Origin: Lunularia cruciata
Taxonomy: Eukaryota; Streptophyta; Marchantiopsida; Lunulariales; Lunulariaceae
Reading direction: 5' to 3'
NCBI GenBank assembly: GCA_948567375.1
Contig: OX419759.1
Span: 47,706,593-47,770,592 of the forward strand
Length of the DNA: 64,000 bases
Part shown: positions 1-11,253 of the stretch, in pieces
Position numbering within the stretch: the first letter of the stretch is position 1
How the letters are laid out: each line of letters starts with the position of its first letter
The notes under the pieces: generated by a model
What the model saw: the letters and a program-made list of their open reading frames with translations, nothing else
Databases searched by the model: none
What the model was told of the DNA's origin: nothing
Position numbers and translations under genes: made by a program

Positions 1-249
1 GTACCCGGACACAACACTATGAGACGTTCCGTCGAATTGTTGCTTACTCAAGTACTGCTTAGAAACAGACATCAACGCTGTAATGGACCAAAGACTATGC
101 CTGGGCTTGGCCTGACCGATATTTCTCGTACCTAGATCCATAACTCTTTTCTGCTAATCATGGCCAGGACAGATCTAGATAGACAGAATTAAGTGAAATA
201 ACTGAGGAGACTGTAGCCATGTTCGAGCGAAGTATATGATGACGAGCAG

Positions 250-316
250 ATTGATCGCAAATTACAAGTTGGATACTCTCGTATTTGAACTTCACACTCG
301 ACCCTCTGCAAGAAAG
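250..316 (+). CDS. Possible host exon, first copy of a duplicated exon
   Basis: A short open block follows an AG acceptor at 248-249 and enters with one leading base. It reads LIANYKLDTLVFELHTRPSA. About 531 bases downstream a second block with the same acceptor phase reads EITKHKLDTLLFDLYPRPLH, so 11 of 20 residues match, including KLDTL and RP. Conservation at the protein level with the same phase suggests a duplicated exon of a host gene. A GT lies at 316-317, but the donor context is weaker than in the second copy. Sequence further left (about 90-180 and 630-720) also looks related, so the duplication probably covers roughly 500 bases. The product is unknown. Confidence 0.3.
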
Positions 317-780
317 TATAAAATAGTGGGTGCTCTTTTGTGCATCCTGGATTTTAAATTTGCAACTCCCTTGTAATTGTTGTAATAAGAAATACACTGA
401 ACAGCTCTTTACTGAAAAACCATACGGAGAAACCACATAAATGGTGTACTCGACTGAGTAGATGCTTTATCTAGAAGAGCCATAGAAAACTGAAAGAAAA
501 CTACACACGACTGAGTGCGTGAATAAGCGCTCTATAACTTTTTGAACCGATACATACCTGCAGAAATTTGTTGGTATTGTGAACATAAATGAATTCTTTT
601 GGACGAATACAGATTTGAACTAAAGGGTGCCTAATCCCATGCCAGGTCTGTCGTAACCAGCTCCATAGTAATCATTTTATTTACTCCAGGCCAGCATATT
701 ATAACCAGGGAATGGATGAAAAGACTAGCCATGTGTTAATGTACCTGAGTTCCAAGTCAAGCCAGTATATATAGCATCAG

Positions 781-841
781 AGAGATCACAAAACACAAGT
801 TGGACACGCTCCTCTTTGATCTTTACCCACGACCTTTGCAC
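781..841 (+). CDS. Possible host exon, second copy of the duplicated exon
   Basis: This block sits between an AG acceptor at 779-780 and a good GTAAGT donor at 842. It has one leading base, then reads EITKHKLDTLLFDLYPRPLH, related to the block at 250-316. The equal phase and 531-base offset point to tandem duplication of exon plus intron. No further exon could be linked with confidence; the sequence to about 1,160 may hold more of the same gene but shows nothing recognisable. The protein family is not known to me. Confidence 0.35.
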
Positions 842-859
842 GTAAGTTACCCCTAGATC

Positions 860-2640
860 ACAATATGCAATTGGAATACAAAATAGTTGAAATCATAACC
901 AATGCTCCAAGGGTCAGCATGGAAGAACTCTATCTCATGAAGTACCACAGAGCAAAACTATGGGATTCCTAGATGATTCTATCAGCTTCCTTCACTATGC
1001 TAGCAGCTACCTGCCACCACAAATTTCCTATTCCTTCACAACATTGCTCCAATATATCACCAAAAAAGAAAACACTCAACCACTACGGGAGCAAGTATAA
1101 CTTTATGGACACCCGTTGCTGGATAGTATTTTGTATCTTTTCGGCTCAAAAATGATTGGGACCTCCTTTGTATGGAAGAACCTAGTAAACAATGTCCAGT
1201 CCCACTCCACCTATTTCCTTTTCTCCTCTGTCTAGCAATCATGCTCGGATTCAGTAAGAGGCTTAAGAAATGTTCCACCAACTCCACTACTTTGGGCTTC
1301 AACCACTAACACTCAAAGAATACTACATCTATGACCAAAGTTGGTTCTTGTTTGCACTTCCCTTGACCATAGGTGGCATTTTTACAATATGGTAAATACT
1401 GATTTCTTGGCAATCCTATATACTCATAGCATCAGCCCATGGGACCTGTCTTATTTCAAAAACTTCCACTACTTTGATATCATTCATGTAGACTTCCACC
1501 TAGCTATCCTTTCTAGCATCTTCAGTACCCACCCACATTCTCAATTATACAATCATTGCCATGCAAAAACTAACCAAGGGCTTTAAGATGTCCATCACCA
1601 TTTTCAATCTCAAGTGCCTAGCTACTTTTCACCAAGTTTTGACAGCAAAGGTCTTCCATATTTGGGTGAAAAACCACCTACATAAGATGAATTGTCTACA
1701 ATGGCAACTTCTTGGAGACTTGGAGCACAAAATCAGTGTCCTCATTGAAGCCAACAATTTGAAGTGGTCAAACATCAAATTCTGCAATCTGCACAATCAA
1801 ATTCTGCAATCCCCACCTATGTAGTGCCTCAAACAATCTCTCTCTATGGATATCATTGAAGCATGCGACTTCAGTGTCACATACATCAAACCTGACTCTC
1901 CACTCTCCAAATATCCTCAAGCTACTCTAACAAGGACCTTGTGTTTGATGCAAACACAACAGCCCAATACACACTCCTCAAGTTTATCAATGGTGAATAA
2001 ATCTATGAGAAGAGGAGGCCTTTTTATCCTTGTTAATGGCCTTGCAATGACTCATGCATTGGTTGCACCTTGTTGACTCCCTCTCTTTTTCAAGATCACC
2101 CTCAATATGTATTGTGGTGCCTCCATTTGTCTAAAATTTGTGCATTTTCACCAAACCATGCTTGGATGATAGAAAAAGACAATGAAGTTAGTAGGTACAA
2201 ATGTACTTTCCACAAAAAGGAGGTGGCTTCATAATTTTAGTACAAAAATCATGATGGTGCAGCACTTTCAGTGATGTAGGATAATCACAAGTGCTTATAT
2301 GCTAGAGTACTCACAAGCCCAAAGTACCCAATGATGCCAAAAACCCTACAACTAGAGAATGATCAGATCACAAAACATGCTGATGAAGAAGAAGTTGACA
2401 TTGAACCCAATGTTCCAGACCCTCCACTTATTACTATGGATTGAAATTGGTGAAGTATCAATGCACTCAATACTAGTGCTAGGTGAGTAAGGCACTCACT
2501 TTGTCATACACTCAACTAGAGTTGCACTACAACTGATGGATATCTTGCTGCCCCAATTCCAAACCAAATGTCTTTACATTGTGCATTACACTACACTTGT
2601 GCAAAACATGTACAAAAAAGTCTATACTCAAAAGGCCAAA
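860..2640. other. Stretch with no recognisable gene
   Basis: Only short open frames without family motifs are seen. From about 1,100 the sequence becomes CG-poor and AT-rich like the repeat patchwork that follows, so the border between low-copy DNA and old repeats is probably near 1.1-1.3 kb. The rest is probably decayed transposon sequence, but I could not assign it. Confidence 0.3.
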
Positions 2641-3650
2641 TAAGACTTTTTTTAAGAACAAGTGGCCAAGGCAAGAGACCTATACAAGGAAGAAATGAGA
2701 AAGGTAAATTTTGTGATGTAGGAGAACCATGACATCAAGAGGCATAATTCCATAATTCCTAGACACCAACTATGATTACAAGGCCAAAGAGAATTGGAAG
2801 ATACAAGGAGAGTTGAGTGCACTCCAACTTGAGCACAAGCAGCACCAATCAGAATTTGAAGACCAATTTCATAGTAGGGGGGGGGTTCACTTAGATTGGA
2901 TTGGCACCTTAGAAGTCTAGATGCAAGAGTATTTGAAGGAGGTGGCCCTTCAATTGGATCATCTGGCCAAGGAGTTGGAGAAAAAGTTGGCCCAAAAAGT
3001 AGAGAGTATCCAAATGCATGAAACATTACAAGTGGAGTGGGGTACTTGGAACCAATAAATGGATGAAGACAAGCCTAAAATAATTCAGCTGTTAGAAAAG
3101 GCTAGACACTTCTTCATAGAGAAGCTTAAGGAAGAGGAGCAACTTCAAGCACAAGAAGCAAAAAGGCATGAGCTCAAGTTCCAAATATAGAGACTTGAGG
3201 TCCAGGCCTTTGAGGAGGAGAAGATGAATCTCCTATCCTTGCAGTTAAAGAAGCACTTTGATAAGAAATTTACTAAAATGTGTCACACTCCCTTGTTAGA
3301 AAAGCTAGATACCAAGCACAAACATAAAAATGAGTTCAGTACCTTAAAAAGTGAACATAGTATATCATTCCCAACAGTTCAAGCCAAAGGCACTTTACCA
3401 AGAAAGTCCTTTGTAGGTATAGGCAATCCTTTTAAATGAAAAAATACTCAGAATTGTTTACTCTTAACATACTCCAAGTGTATTGTTGGAATTGTGTGCT
3501 CAAAGGTTGTAGGTTAAAATTAGATTAGGTGGGGAAGAGCTGACAATTATATCAAGGCATGTTGGGCACCTGATCAACCAATAGATGATGAAGATGAGAT
3601 AAGATTAGGACCTTGATTGAGTGATGAAAATAGTAGTTTAGAATTTCTAG
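2640..3650 (+). mobile_element. K repeat fragment 1 (coiled-coil, gag-like ORF)
   Basis: Plus-strand remnants code for a highly charged heptad-like protein rich in Lys, Glu, Gln and Leu, for example LQLEHKQHQSEFEDQ and EKLKEEEQLQAQEAKRHELK, followed near 3,570-3,650 by an acidic tail. The style matches the minus-strand coiled-coil blocks near 6-7, 13.7, 17.7 and 48 kb, so this looks like another copy of the same family in the opposite direction. The element is broken, with several breaks, and has no visible terminal repeats. Calling it gag-like is inference from the other copies, which adjoin LTR-element sequence. Confidence 0.4.
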
Positions 3651-4185
3651 AAGACCTACTTGAGCCCTTGATCTCTTTGGCTTGAATCCAAAAGGGTACT
3701 TAAGGCCAAGGAAAAAAGACACTCATGTTTCTTTTTTCCATACTTCAATTATAAGTAAAGAGTTATTTGGATTCTTTGCAAGTAACATCTTTTCATTATA
3801 TGTGTTGTCAAATAACCAGGTAAGAGTAGAGGTGAGGAATTGCCCAATACAATCACAAGTGTTTTAGTATAGAGTTGGTACTTGCTCTTGATCAAGGGTG
3901 TTCCACAAAGGATCCAAAGGAGTGAATGTATACAAGGAGTGGATTGGGAAAACTTTTGCATGAGAAGTACCACAGAATAAAAAAACCAAGACATTTGGAC
4001 AAGATAAAGTGTACTTTGTAATCATGCCTTCTAAGAAGAGTGATATGAAATTGCAAAGAGTAACAGCTTTAGAACTTAGTGGCACCTAGAGTGAAGCAAG
4101 TCATCACCCTCAAGAGTAACTTGGATTACATTTCTAGTGGAAATGATTCTTTTGGGTTTTATTCCTAGTATGCCACAAGAGGTGA
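3651..4185. other. AT-rich stretch, no recognisable gene
   Basis: No family motif or long open frame with sensible composition is seen on either strand. It is probably the tail of the K fragment to its left. Confidence 0.3.
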
Positions 4186-4187
4186 CA

Positions 4188-4975
4188 CTCCTCTCTTTGG
4201 GGATTAGTTCCTACCAAAGAGGTTAAATAAGAAGTAATAAACAAACTATGACATTGTAATACTTTCCTTCATTCTTAGCCATTTCCACCTACTATCATTA
4301 TATGAAAACTACTTGTTCTTATTTTTAATATTATTAGTACATCAACATTAGGTTGTCACATGTACCACCCTTTTGGTTTACCCTTCATCTAGTAGTCCTT
4401 ACCTCATACAAGACCGCCCCCACCAACTGTTGTGCTGACACAATCTTTTTTAACAAAGTATAACCCACCCCTCAACTTAATTTGCGTTGACCTTATGATC
4501 AAGATTCCCTTCCTCTTGATACCTTGATGTTGTAAAGTCTCCCATGCCAAATATGAATACATGATATTTTTTCATATTATCCCAAGCCATCAGGACAATC
4601 TCAAATAATACAAGGAAATCTTTGCATGGTTCATATGCAAACACTCCCAAGCATCCAATGTCATTATTTTTTGAATCATTATCTTCACAAATTCATTATG
4701 GAAAGTAGCTTTTGCAGCTCCTAGAAAAAGTGGTTTGTTTCAACCTCCACCAAATAATTCAAAGGATCAAGCCGTAGCCAGTTTTGCCAAGATGGCTTAT
4801 TTGGAGGTATAAAAATTAGTCTTGACATCTTGATAGTATAATCTGTAAGAACAGGTTTTTCCCACAAGGATATGGTACGGAAATAGCTAGATTTGAAGAA
4901 AAAGTGTGACATTATTATAGTTCATCTATTGTTATGTATTTAACCTCTTGGGTAGGAATTATTCCCATAAGAGAT
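4188..4975. repeat. Pair of inverted hairpin modules bounding a 0.8 kb stretch
   Basis: A module with the core GGTAGGAATTATTCCC and flanking arms CCTCTTGGG/CCCATAAGAG lies at about 4,944-4,975. An inverted, diverged copy lies at about 4,188-4,232. Both continue into similar AT-rich sequence (AGAGGTTAAATA then a CATAA/AATAA run). A third copy is at 46,797-46,826. The inverted pair could be the ends of a small foldback or MITE-like element of about 790 bases, or two separate LTR pieces in opposite directions. No coding sequence is seen between them. Confidence 0.3.
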
Positions 4976-5985
4976 TAGGGTCACCCACAATGGCACACTA
5001 CCAAAAACTAAAATAGTCAAATAACTTCCACAAAAGATATACTACAAATGGTGCTCTTGAAGGTGATGGTTTAGTTTGTATTGATGGTCAATGGCCTGGA
5101 AGTCTTTCCCTTGTAGTTACCTATTGTGCATACTAAAATGCTAATGAGAACGTTAAACCCTTCCCAAAAGGCATTTCCACCTCTACACTGCAAGCTTGTG
5201 ACACACCAGACTTTTTTCTATACATGGTACTTAATGATACTTGAAGTCATTGGGACCATTCAATGCATCACCCCAATTCTTCAGAACCCCCAAGGATCCA
5301 GCATCCCAATCAAGCCTTAATGCCTTCTTGCACTCCTGCCCTTCTGTTCTTCTTTGAGGTCTTTACCACTACTTGATCAAGCAATCACAAAACATACACA
5401 ACACTAACATTTACACACTAAGGATCATAGAGGTCCTCACTCATCTTTACCAAGACAGAACCCAATTTATACACACAAGCAAGTAGAAAAAAAGTACACT
5501 AAGCATACAAAAATTGGAAAGAAATATGTGATTTGAAATTACAAAATTAAACTTGTTTTATGTCATGATGATTCCCTTTATGTGGGATGCATCCACAATT
5601 GTACAATGCTACTATTCCATAATTAATTCTAAAAAAATTAAGGTTTACCCTAATCTACCTAACTTATAATTCCTAATTAAATGCTATAATAGCATGCCGT
5701 ACAAGGTATGATTTGTTTTACACTCTACCAATCATATGACTATAACTAGGCATCAAGAGAATGGTCTTGATGACATGTAATGACAAAAACGTTATACTAT
5801 ACATCAGTACTATTGTATCGATGGTCTATACAAATGTTGTGACTTGAAAGTGATACCATTCTGATGATGATCCTACCCCAATGATGTTTGACCCCAATGG
5901 TCTCCCACCATAATGATGTTTGATTCCAATGATCATGACTTGCTATACATATGTAAACATTCATAGTTGATATAGTGATCCGTAT
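4976..5985. other. AT-rich stretch with a short direct repeat, no gene seen
   Basis: No supported gene. Around 5,870-5,945 the phrase CCAATGATGTTTGA and close variants recur about every 35 bases, forming a small degenerate repeat. The rest is AT-rich sequence resembling the noncoding parts of the surrounding elements. Confidence 0.3.
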
Positions 5986-5989
5986 TACA

Positions 5990-7930
5990 CTGATCCACCT
6001 TCACTTTTACACCTTTGAATCAACTCATTTACATGCTCCTTTACCCCTCAAGTTCTCTGTGGATATTTGCAAGGACATCCTTGAATTAGGCATTGTTATG
6101 CTTTTGCAGTTGGTCAACCAACTTGGCTAACTGCTTGTTTGAATATAGTTTTGCCTCCAAAGCCTATATCTCTAAATTTAGCTCCCTTAGCTTTGTGTGA
6201 TGAGCTTGGATCATAACTAGCATTTCCACTTATATCATTAGTCAATTCACAAAATCCTCCATGATAGTAAGTACCCTCACCGAGTCCTCCTCTAGGGTTC
6301 TCAGATGGATTGCACCTCCATCTCTACTTCTTTCCTAATTGGTACATTAAGGATTTGTTCCTTTTCTTTGTGGTTATTTAAATTTGTGGTCCACTCCTCA
6401 ATGCATATTTGGGCCTTCTTGCTATTGGTGTTGTAGGCTTGTTTATCCTTGGCACACTGGAGGTGGGGAACCTTTAGTTCTTGTTTAACTGATTTTACCT
6501 CCTCATCCCAAGCACTTTGCTATTCCTTGTGCTTCTTCTTCATTGTGTAGCACAATGCTTGGACCTCCCTTGGATGGTGAATAAATTTATATACAATTGG
6601 GGAATCTGATATCTTTATCTAGCTATCTCTTCCTTCCTTCCTTACACGGTGGTAATATTATTCTCCTTGGTGCTCAATTTCTCCTCTTGTGCCACCTTGT
6701 AATCTATGAATGCTTGCTCCTACTTGGACGTGCCTATCTTTAGTACTATGACGTTGGCCTTGGTACTACCCCACTCCTCTTTTCATTCTCTAGCAAGTCA
6801 TCATTGTCTCTCTTCTAGACCTTGTAGTCCTCTGAAAAGGAATTATACTCCTCCCTCTTGCTTTGCAGCTCCACTTCCTTAGCTACAAGTACCATCTCCA
6901 ACTTGTGAACCATAGGCCATCCTTCTCTTTTGGCCTTGTCCTCATCTTGGCTTTCCCAAACCTGGTTGAATTGATGATCCCTCCCCTTGCCTGTCATGAG
7001 GCACTCCTTGAGCTAAGTTAGCTCTTGAGTGTCTCTTTGGCTCAGACTTTACTCTTGATATTGGCAATGTCTTTGAACTATAAAGAGGTCATCTTCCAAC
7101 TGTGTAATACTAGCATGCACCTCAGCCAATTTCTTCTTTGCTCCCAACTTTTTTTGGATAACGTTCTGAATGTGATAGTTTAGGTACTCTATCAGCCTCC
7201 TACAGTCCGGCACCATAGGATCTATCTCCTAATAAGCAAGAAGAAATTTTTCCATGGCATTGAACATTGGTCCCAATACAAGAATGACCCATGTCAACAG
7301 TGGTGGATAGTTTAGGATGGGTTCTATATGTACTTTGAACTCATTTTTGGAATGAGTTTCCTTTCCTTGTGGGCCTTGTGCTTCTTCCATTTTGTGTGGG
7401 TGATCTTGAGTTATTGCTAAGACCACCAAGGTGCTCTCCACTTCTAGCACTGCTTGGGAGCCTAATGCTACCTCCTTCCCTTCATTCTACTTGTTTGACT
7501 ACCATTGCTTTGGTAGCCACCATAGTCTTGGTAATAGTAGTAGGTTTCACTAACAAATTGCCCAAAATAGGGACACTCTCTTCCTTGGAAGCTTCTCCTT
7601 TTCTGCACCGGAGAGTCTTCCCTTACCAGTTGATTTTCCTTCACCCAATTAGATGGCATTGCTTGAGTATGCTTGATCAATGGTTCTTGGGTTTGAGTCT
7701 CCACCCATTGTTCTTCAAGTGGCAAGATAGTCAAAATTTGCAATGTCTCCACTTCCAACCCTAGAGTCATAAGGGCATTCTTCCGCAATTGAGATTTCAA
7801 GATATCTTCCTCTTCATCCACCAGAGTCATTCCTTCTCCTAAAGCAAGTTCATTTGGTATCTCTAGCTCCACCATTGCTATGGGAGTGGATTGTACTTCC
7901 ATGCTTGGCTCTACATCACCTCCATTTGCA
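5990..7930 (-). mobile_element. K repeat fragment 2 (coiled-coil, gag-like ORF)
   Basis: Minus-strand remnants are charged and heptad-rich, such as LEMVLVAKEVELQSKREEYN at about 6,815-6,997 and KLVDQLQKHNN at about 6.1 kb. At 7,468-7,905 a block beginning MEVQSTP and containing LVDEEEDILKSQLRKNA is clearly related to a block at 11,254-11,419 (MEVQSAL, LVDEKEEFSISQLQKKA). This block runs in frame with the broken protease of element A2 to its right, giving a 237-residue open frame that crosses the element junction. The family is unclassified, the copy is broken with many breaks, and no end repeats are seen. Confidence 0.4.
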
Positions 7931-10900
7931 ATGCTCACTATAAATGTTGAAGGTCTAGAAGATATCATACCTAACTTCTTCATCAACTTTGTTGATATGG
8001 CATTCACTACAGATCCTCCATCAACAAGTGCATCCTTGATATTGTGACCGTTCACCTTCACATCAATCTTGGAGGTATATTTACAAGCCTCCCATGGTGT
8101 TGGTTTTGCATCCATCACTCCTGTTGATACTGGAGCCTTTCCTTTCTTTTTATCTCTTGCTTCTTGTAAAATTCGAACCACCCCTAAGTTCTTTCCTCAA
8201 GGTAGGATTTAAAGCAATCTATTGGTCCACCATGACATTGGCCTTGTGACAACCAACGTCCTCCAACACATTTAAGCCCCATTGTTGCTTTGAGATCAAG
8301 AAATAATCCATCCCCAAATTCTTCCTTGGAGTCTTTGTTGATAGTGCTGAACTAGTAGTGCAAGTACTCCTTGTGGGCATAAGATTATCCTTTCTGGGAG
8401 TGAATTGTTGAGAAGACCACATATCATTTACAAAATGGGCTCTCTTCTTTTCTTGTGCCAAAGATCCAAGTTAAGACCTCTGGCGTTTGAGCATTTTCCC
8501 TTCTCATACTTGCTCTCCACCATATCCATGAATGCTTTCTCTTTCCTCTATTTTTTATAGGAGGTACTTGGATTTCACCATCTTCCTCCTTCTTTCTATT
8601 TTACCCTTCATAACCCCTCTCTCCATGATACATGGATTGTGCAATTCTTTTGGATGTGACATTTACCTCCACAATCAAAATAATTTCTATCATTAAAATT
8701 GCTAGTTGGTTGGCCTCCTCTATATGCATAGTTTCTATAGCCCTTAGTCTCACTCCCAACACTTTTGTCCAGCTCTCTCTTCTCCCATAGTTGCACTACA
8801 TTGATCTTGAGATTTGCAAGTTACTTTGTGATAGTTTGAAAGGAATCTTTTGGCAAAGATGCAAGGAAAAGAGCAATGACTTCTTGTAGTGCCACTCTTG
8901 CCACCAAAGGATCATAAACCCCACCATAATTGTAGACTTGTGGGAGATGCATGACATCCTTTGCCACCAAACCACTCTCATCCCGTTCCAAACTCCCCTC
9001 TATACAAACTACAATGTTGATAGCTTCTAGCTTGGAAGAAGGTTTATCATATTTCACCTTGCTTCACATTCATGGTTTCAACCCTCCCAAAAAACCCTTG
9101 GTGGACATAGCTCCTATCCCAATCAAGGTAATATCCATATAATCCACACTCTTCCTCAACATGCAAAACCTAGACTCTAACTTCTCTATTCTTTATGCAT
9201 AGAGTCACACTTTTGATCCATCTCCTTGTTTAAGGAAATTAAATTCACTCATCAATATCTCATAACTCTCATCTGGAAGATTTTTCTTAATGAATGTTTA
9301 GTCAAACTCTCTCAAGACTCCTTTTGCCCATCTTAACTCTCTCTTTTGGTATTTGACTAATACCATGGAAGAGCTGTATGCCAAATAAATCTTGTAGTAG
9401 TGAGACCCACTCATTTTCCTACTCTCATCGTCTCCTATGCAAGCCATTTTGAATTCTCTCACAAAAGCTTTACATCCTCTCCATTCTTGCCAAATAAAAC
9501 CGGATGTTTCCTTATCTTTGACTCTCACTACCTTTCTCCTCTTTGTTTTTTTCTATAAATAAATAATAAGTACTATTTGAGAGTAATACACTTTAGGTGT
9601 ACAAAGGTTTCAAGTTGCTCCATGATTTCTATGGCACGATCAGGTCCAAAGGTGTAAATTAAGTGAACTCTCATGGATATTTTATCTATCAATTGAAAGA
9701 TTGTCTCCATCACTAATCTTGAGAATTTTTTGGAAAGTGGTAATTTTTCTATATTTATACTATGACTCTCCCCAAGACCTTTGCAAAACAGTCCCTTACA
9801 CTCATGGCTCTTTGAAAGTAGTTCCATTCCATAAACCTCACACAACTCCTTGGTCCTAAATCTCCTCCCTCCCAATCTTGGTGAAGAATGTCCAACATGC
9901 AATCCCAAGTCAAGTGAGTCTCTCCTTTCTCTCAATATTTTGCCCTCAGGACTCAAGAAACATGAACTTGCCTTGTATTCCTTCTGTCCATATAAAAATC
10001 ACTTAGAATCACTCTTTCTTTGAAATTGGAAAGCTCTTTGAATCTTCTCAATACTCTCTTCAAATTCTACTTTAAACTCTCATTTCTTCAAATCAGCAAC
10101 TACTATCACTTCAACCCCTTGAAATGACCACTCCTCACAATACAAGCTAATTCTTCCACATTATACCTTTCAGACCTTTGCAAATTTTCACACTTCACAC
10201 ACCATCCTAGGTTTTCTTCCCTTGTAAAATTTTAGCCCTTTTCACTAAGCCATTTGGCCTACACATCTCTCTTTTTTAGCCCACATATTCTGATTTGGTC
10301 CAAAAACTGCTCCTTCACTTTAAAATCTCATAACTTCCAGTGCAAGAATGATCTCTTCCTAATTCATGAGCCAAAAGGTAGGATATTATGCAATGAATTC
10401 TGTATAAATGGGTCCAATTTGTCTAACATAAGTTCAACCTCTCTTCCTCTAATGTTCTTTCCAAGTGAGCTCTCATAGCCTCCATTTGCCTAATATAAAA
10501 TTGTACATGGAGCATTCTCTTGCCTTCTAGAGAAGTACCAACAATAAAACCAAATAGTGAGCTGGCCTGTCTCTCACTCTGGATAAAATTCTAATAGCTA
10601 TTAAGGTAATGCACCGTGGATTTAGAAAAGAAGAAACCTCAACTCCATCACACTCCTCCAAGGATAGCACTCTAAGGCACCTCCAAGACTCAAGATATTC
10701 CTCACTAGAGAACTCAATGAGAGATTATTGCAAGTGAAAAGGTGATGAGTACCTTCTACCCCTAGTTTATATACTTGTGAAAAATTCACACACTAAAATT
10801 ATTTATTACCAAAGTAATTCAAGTTACTAGACTAAAAGCCAAATAAAGTCAAAAAGTCAAAAGGAATATCCAAGCACATGGGAATATCCCATGGGTAGGT

Positions 10901-11253
10901 GGTCTTATCTTCACCTACCAACTAAGTCAAGGATTCATTTTACAAGGGCTATCCTTGGACTATTGAAAAATTCTACACCAACAAGACTTAAGGACTCAAG
11001 AGCTCTCAACTCTTTCCTCAATGTCAAATAACTAGGAATAATACCAAATCAACACACTAGAAGAAAAAATAGTGGTGCTCACTCTTTTCCCTTCCTCTAG
11101 AATAGGGTCACCTTTATCATAACTAGGACTAATTCTAGCTAATCATGACTAATATGGAAGCTTAAGTAAACTCCATATAGATACTATTCTCCACTACTTG
11201 CAATACCAAAATTAATATCCCTATAGAACATACATGCATCAATGGGTGTTGCC
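7930..11253 (-). mobile_element. A2: partial Athila/Tat-like Ty3/gypsy element
   Basis: This is a diverged relative of A1 (33-41 kb), keeping the 5' LTR, leader, gag and the start of the protease. Shared parts are a gag block with DKSVGSETKGYRNYAYRGGQ followed by a zinc-knuckle region at 8.6-8.8 kb, the linker DNLMPTRSTCTTSSALSTKT at 8.2-8.5 kb, and the protease block DALVDGGS with KKLGMISSRPSTF at about 7.93-8.05 kb. The reverse transcriptase, RNase H, integrase and 3' LTR are absent, and homology to A1 stops near 7,930. It is broken, with many breaks, and clearly older than A1. K-family sequence lies on both sides. Confidence 0.75.
10555..11253 (-). repeat. 5' LTR of A2
   Basis: About 700 bases align along their full length with the two LTRs of A1, including CTCACT near the left end, GTTTATATACTTGTG (a TATA box on the minus strand) and a right end near GTGTTGCCA. 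The left end adjoins GTACCAACAATAAAACCA at 10,535-10,552, which is the decayed equivalent of the A1 primer-binding site. Many differences from the A1 LTRs suggest an older insertion. Confidence 0.75.

Noticed and set aside
1341-2076. Chain of plus-strand frames of 76-87 codons
   Set aside because: They have no motif, unlike frames of any element or host exon in the window, and composition expected of AT-rich noncoding DNA.
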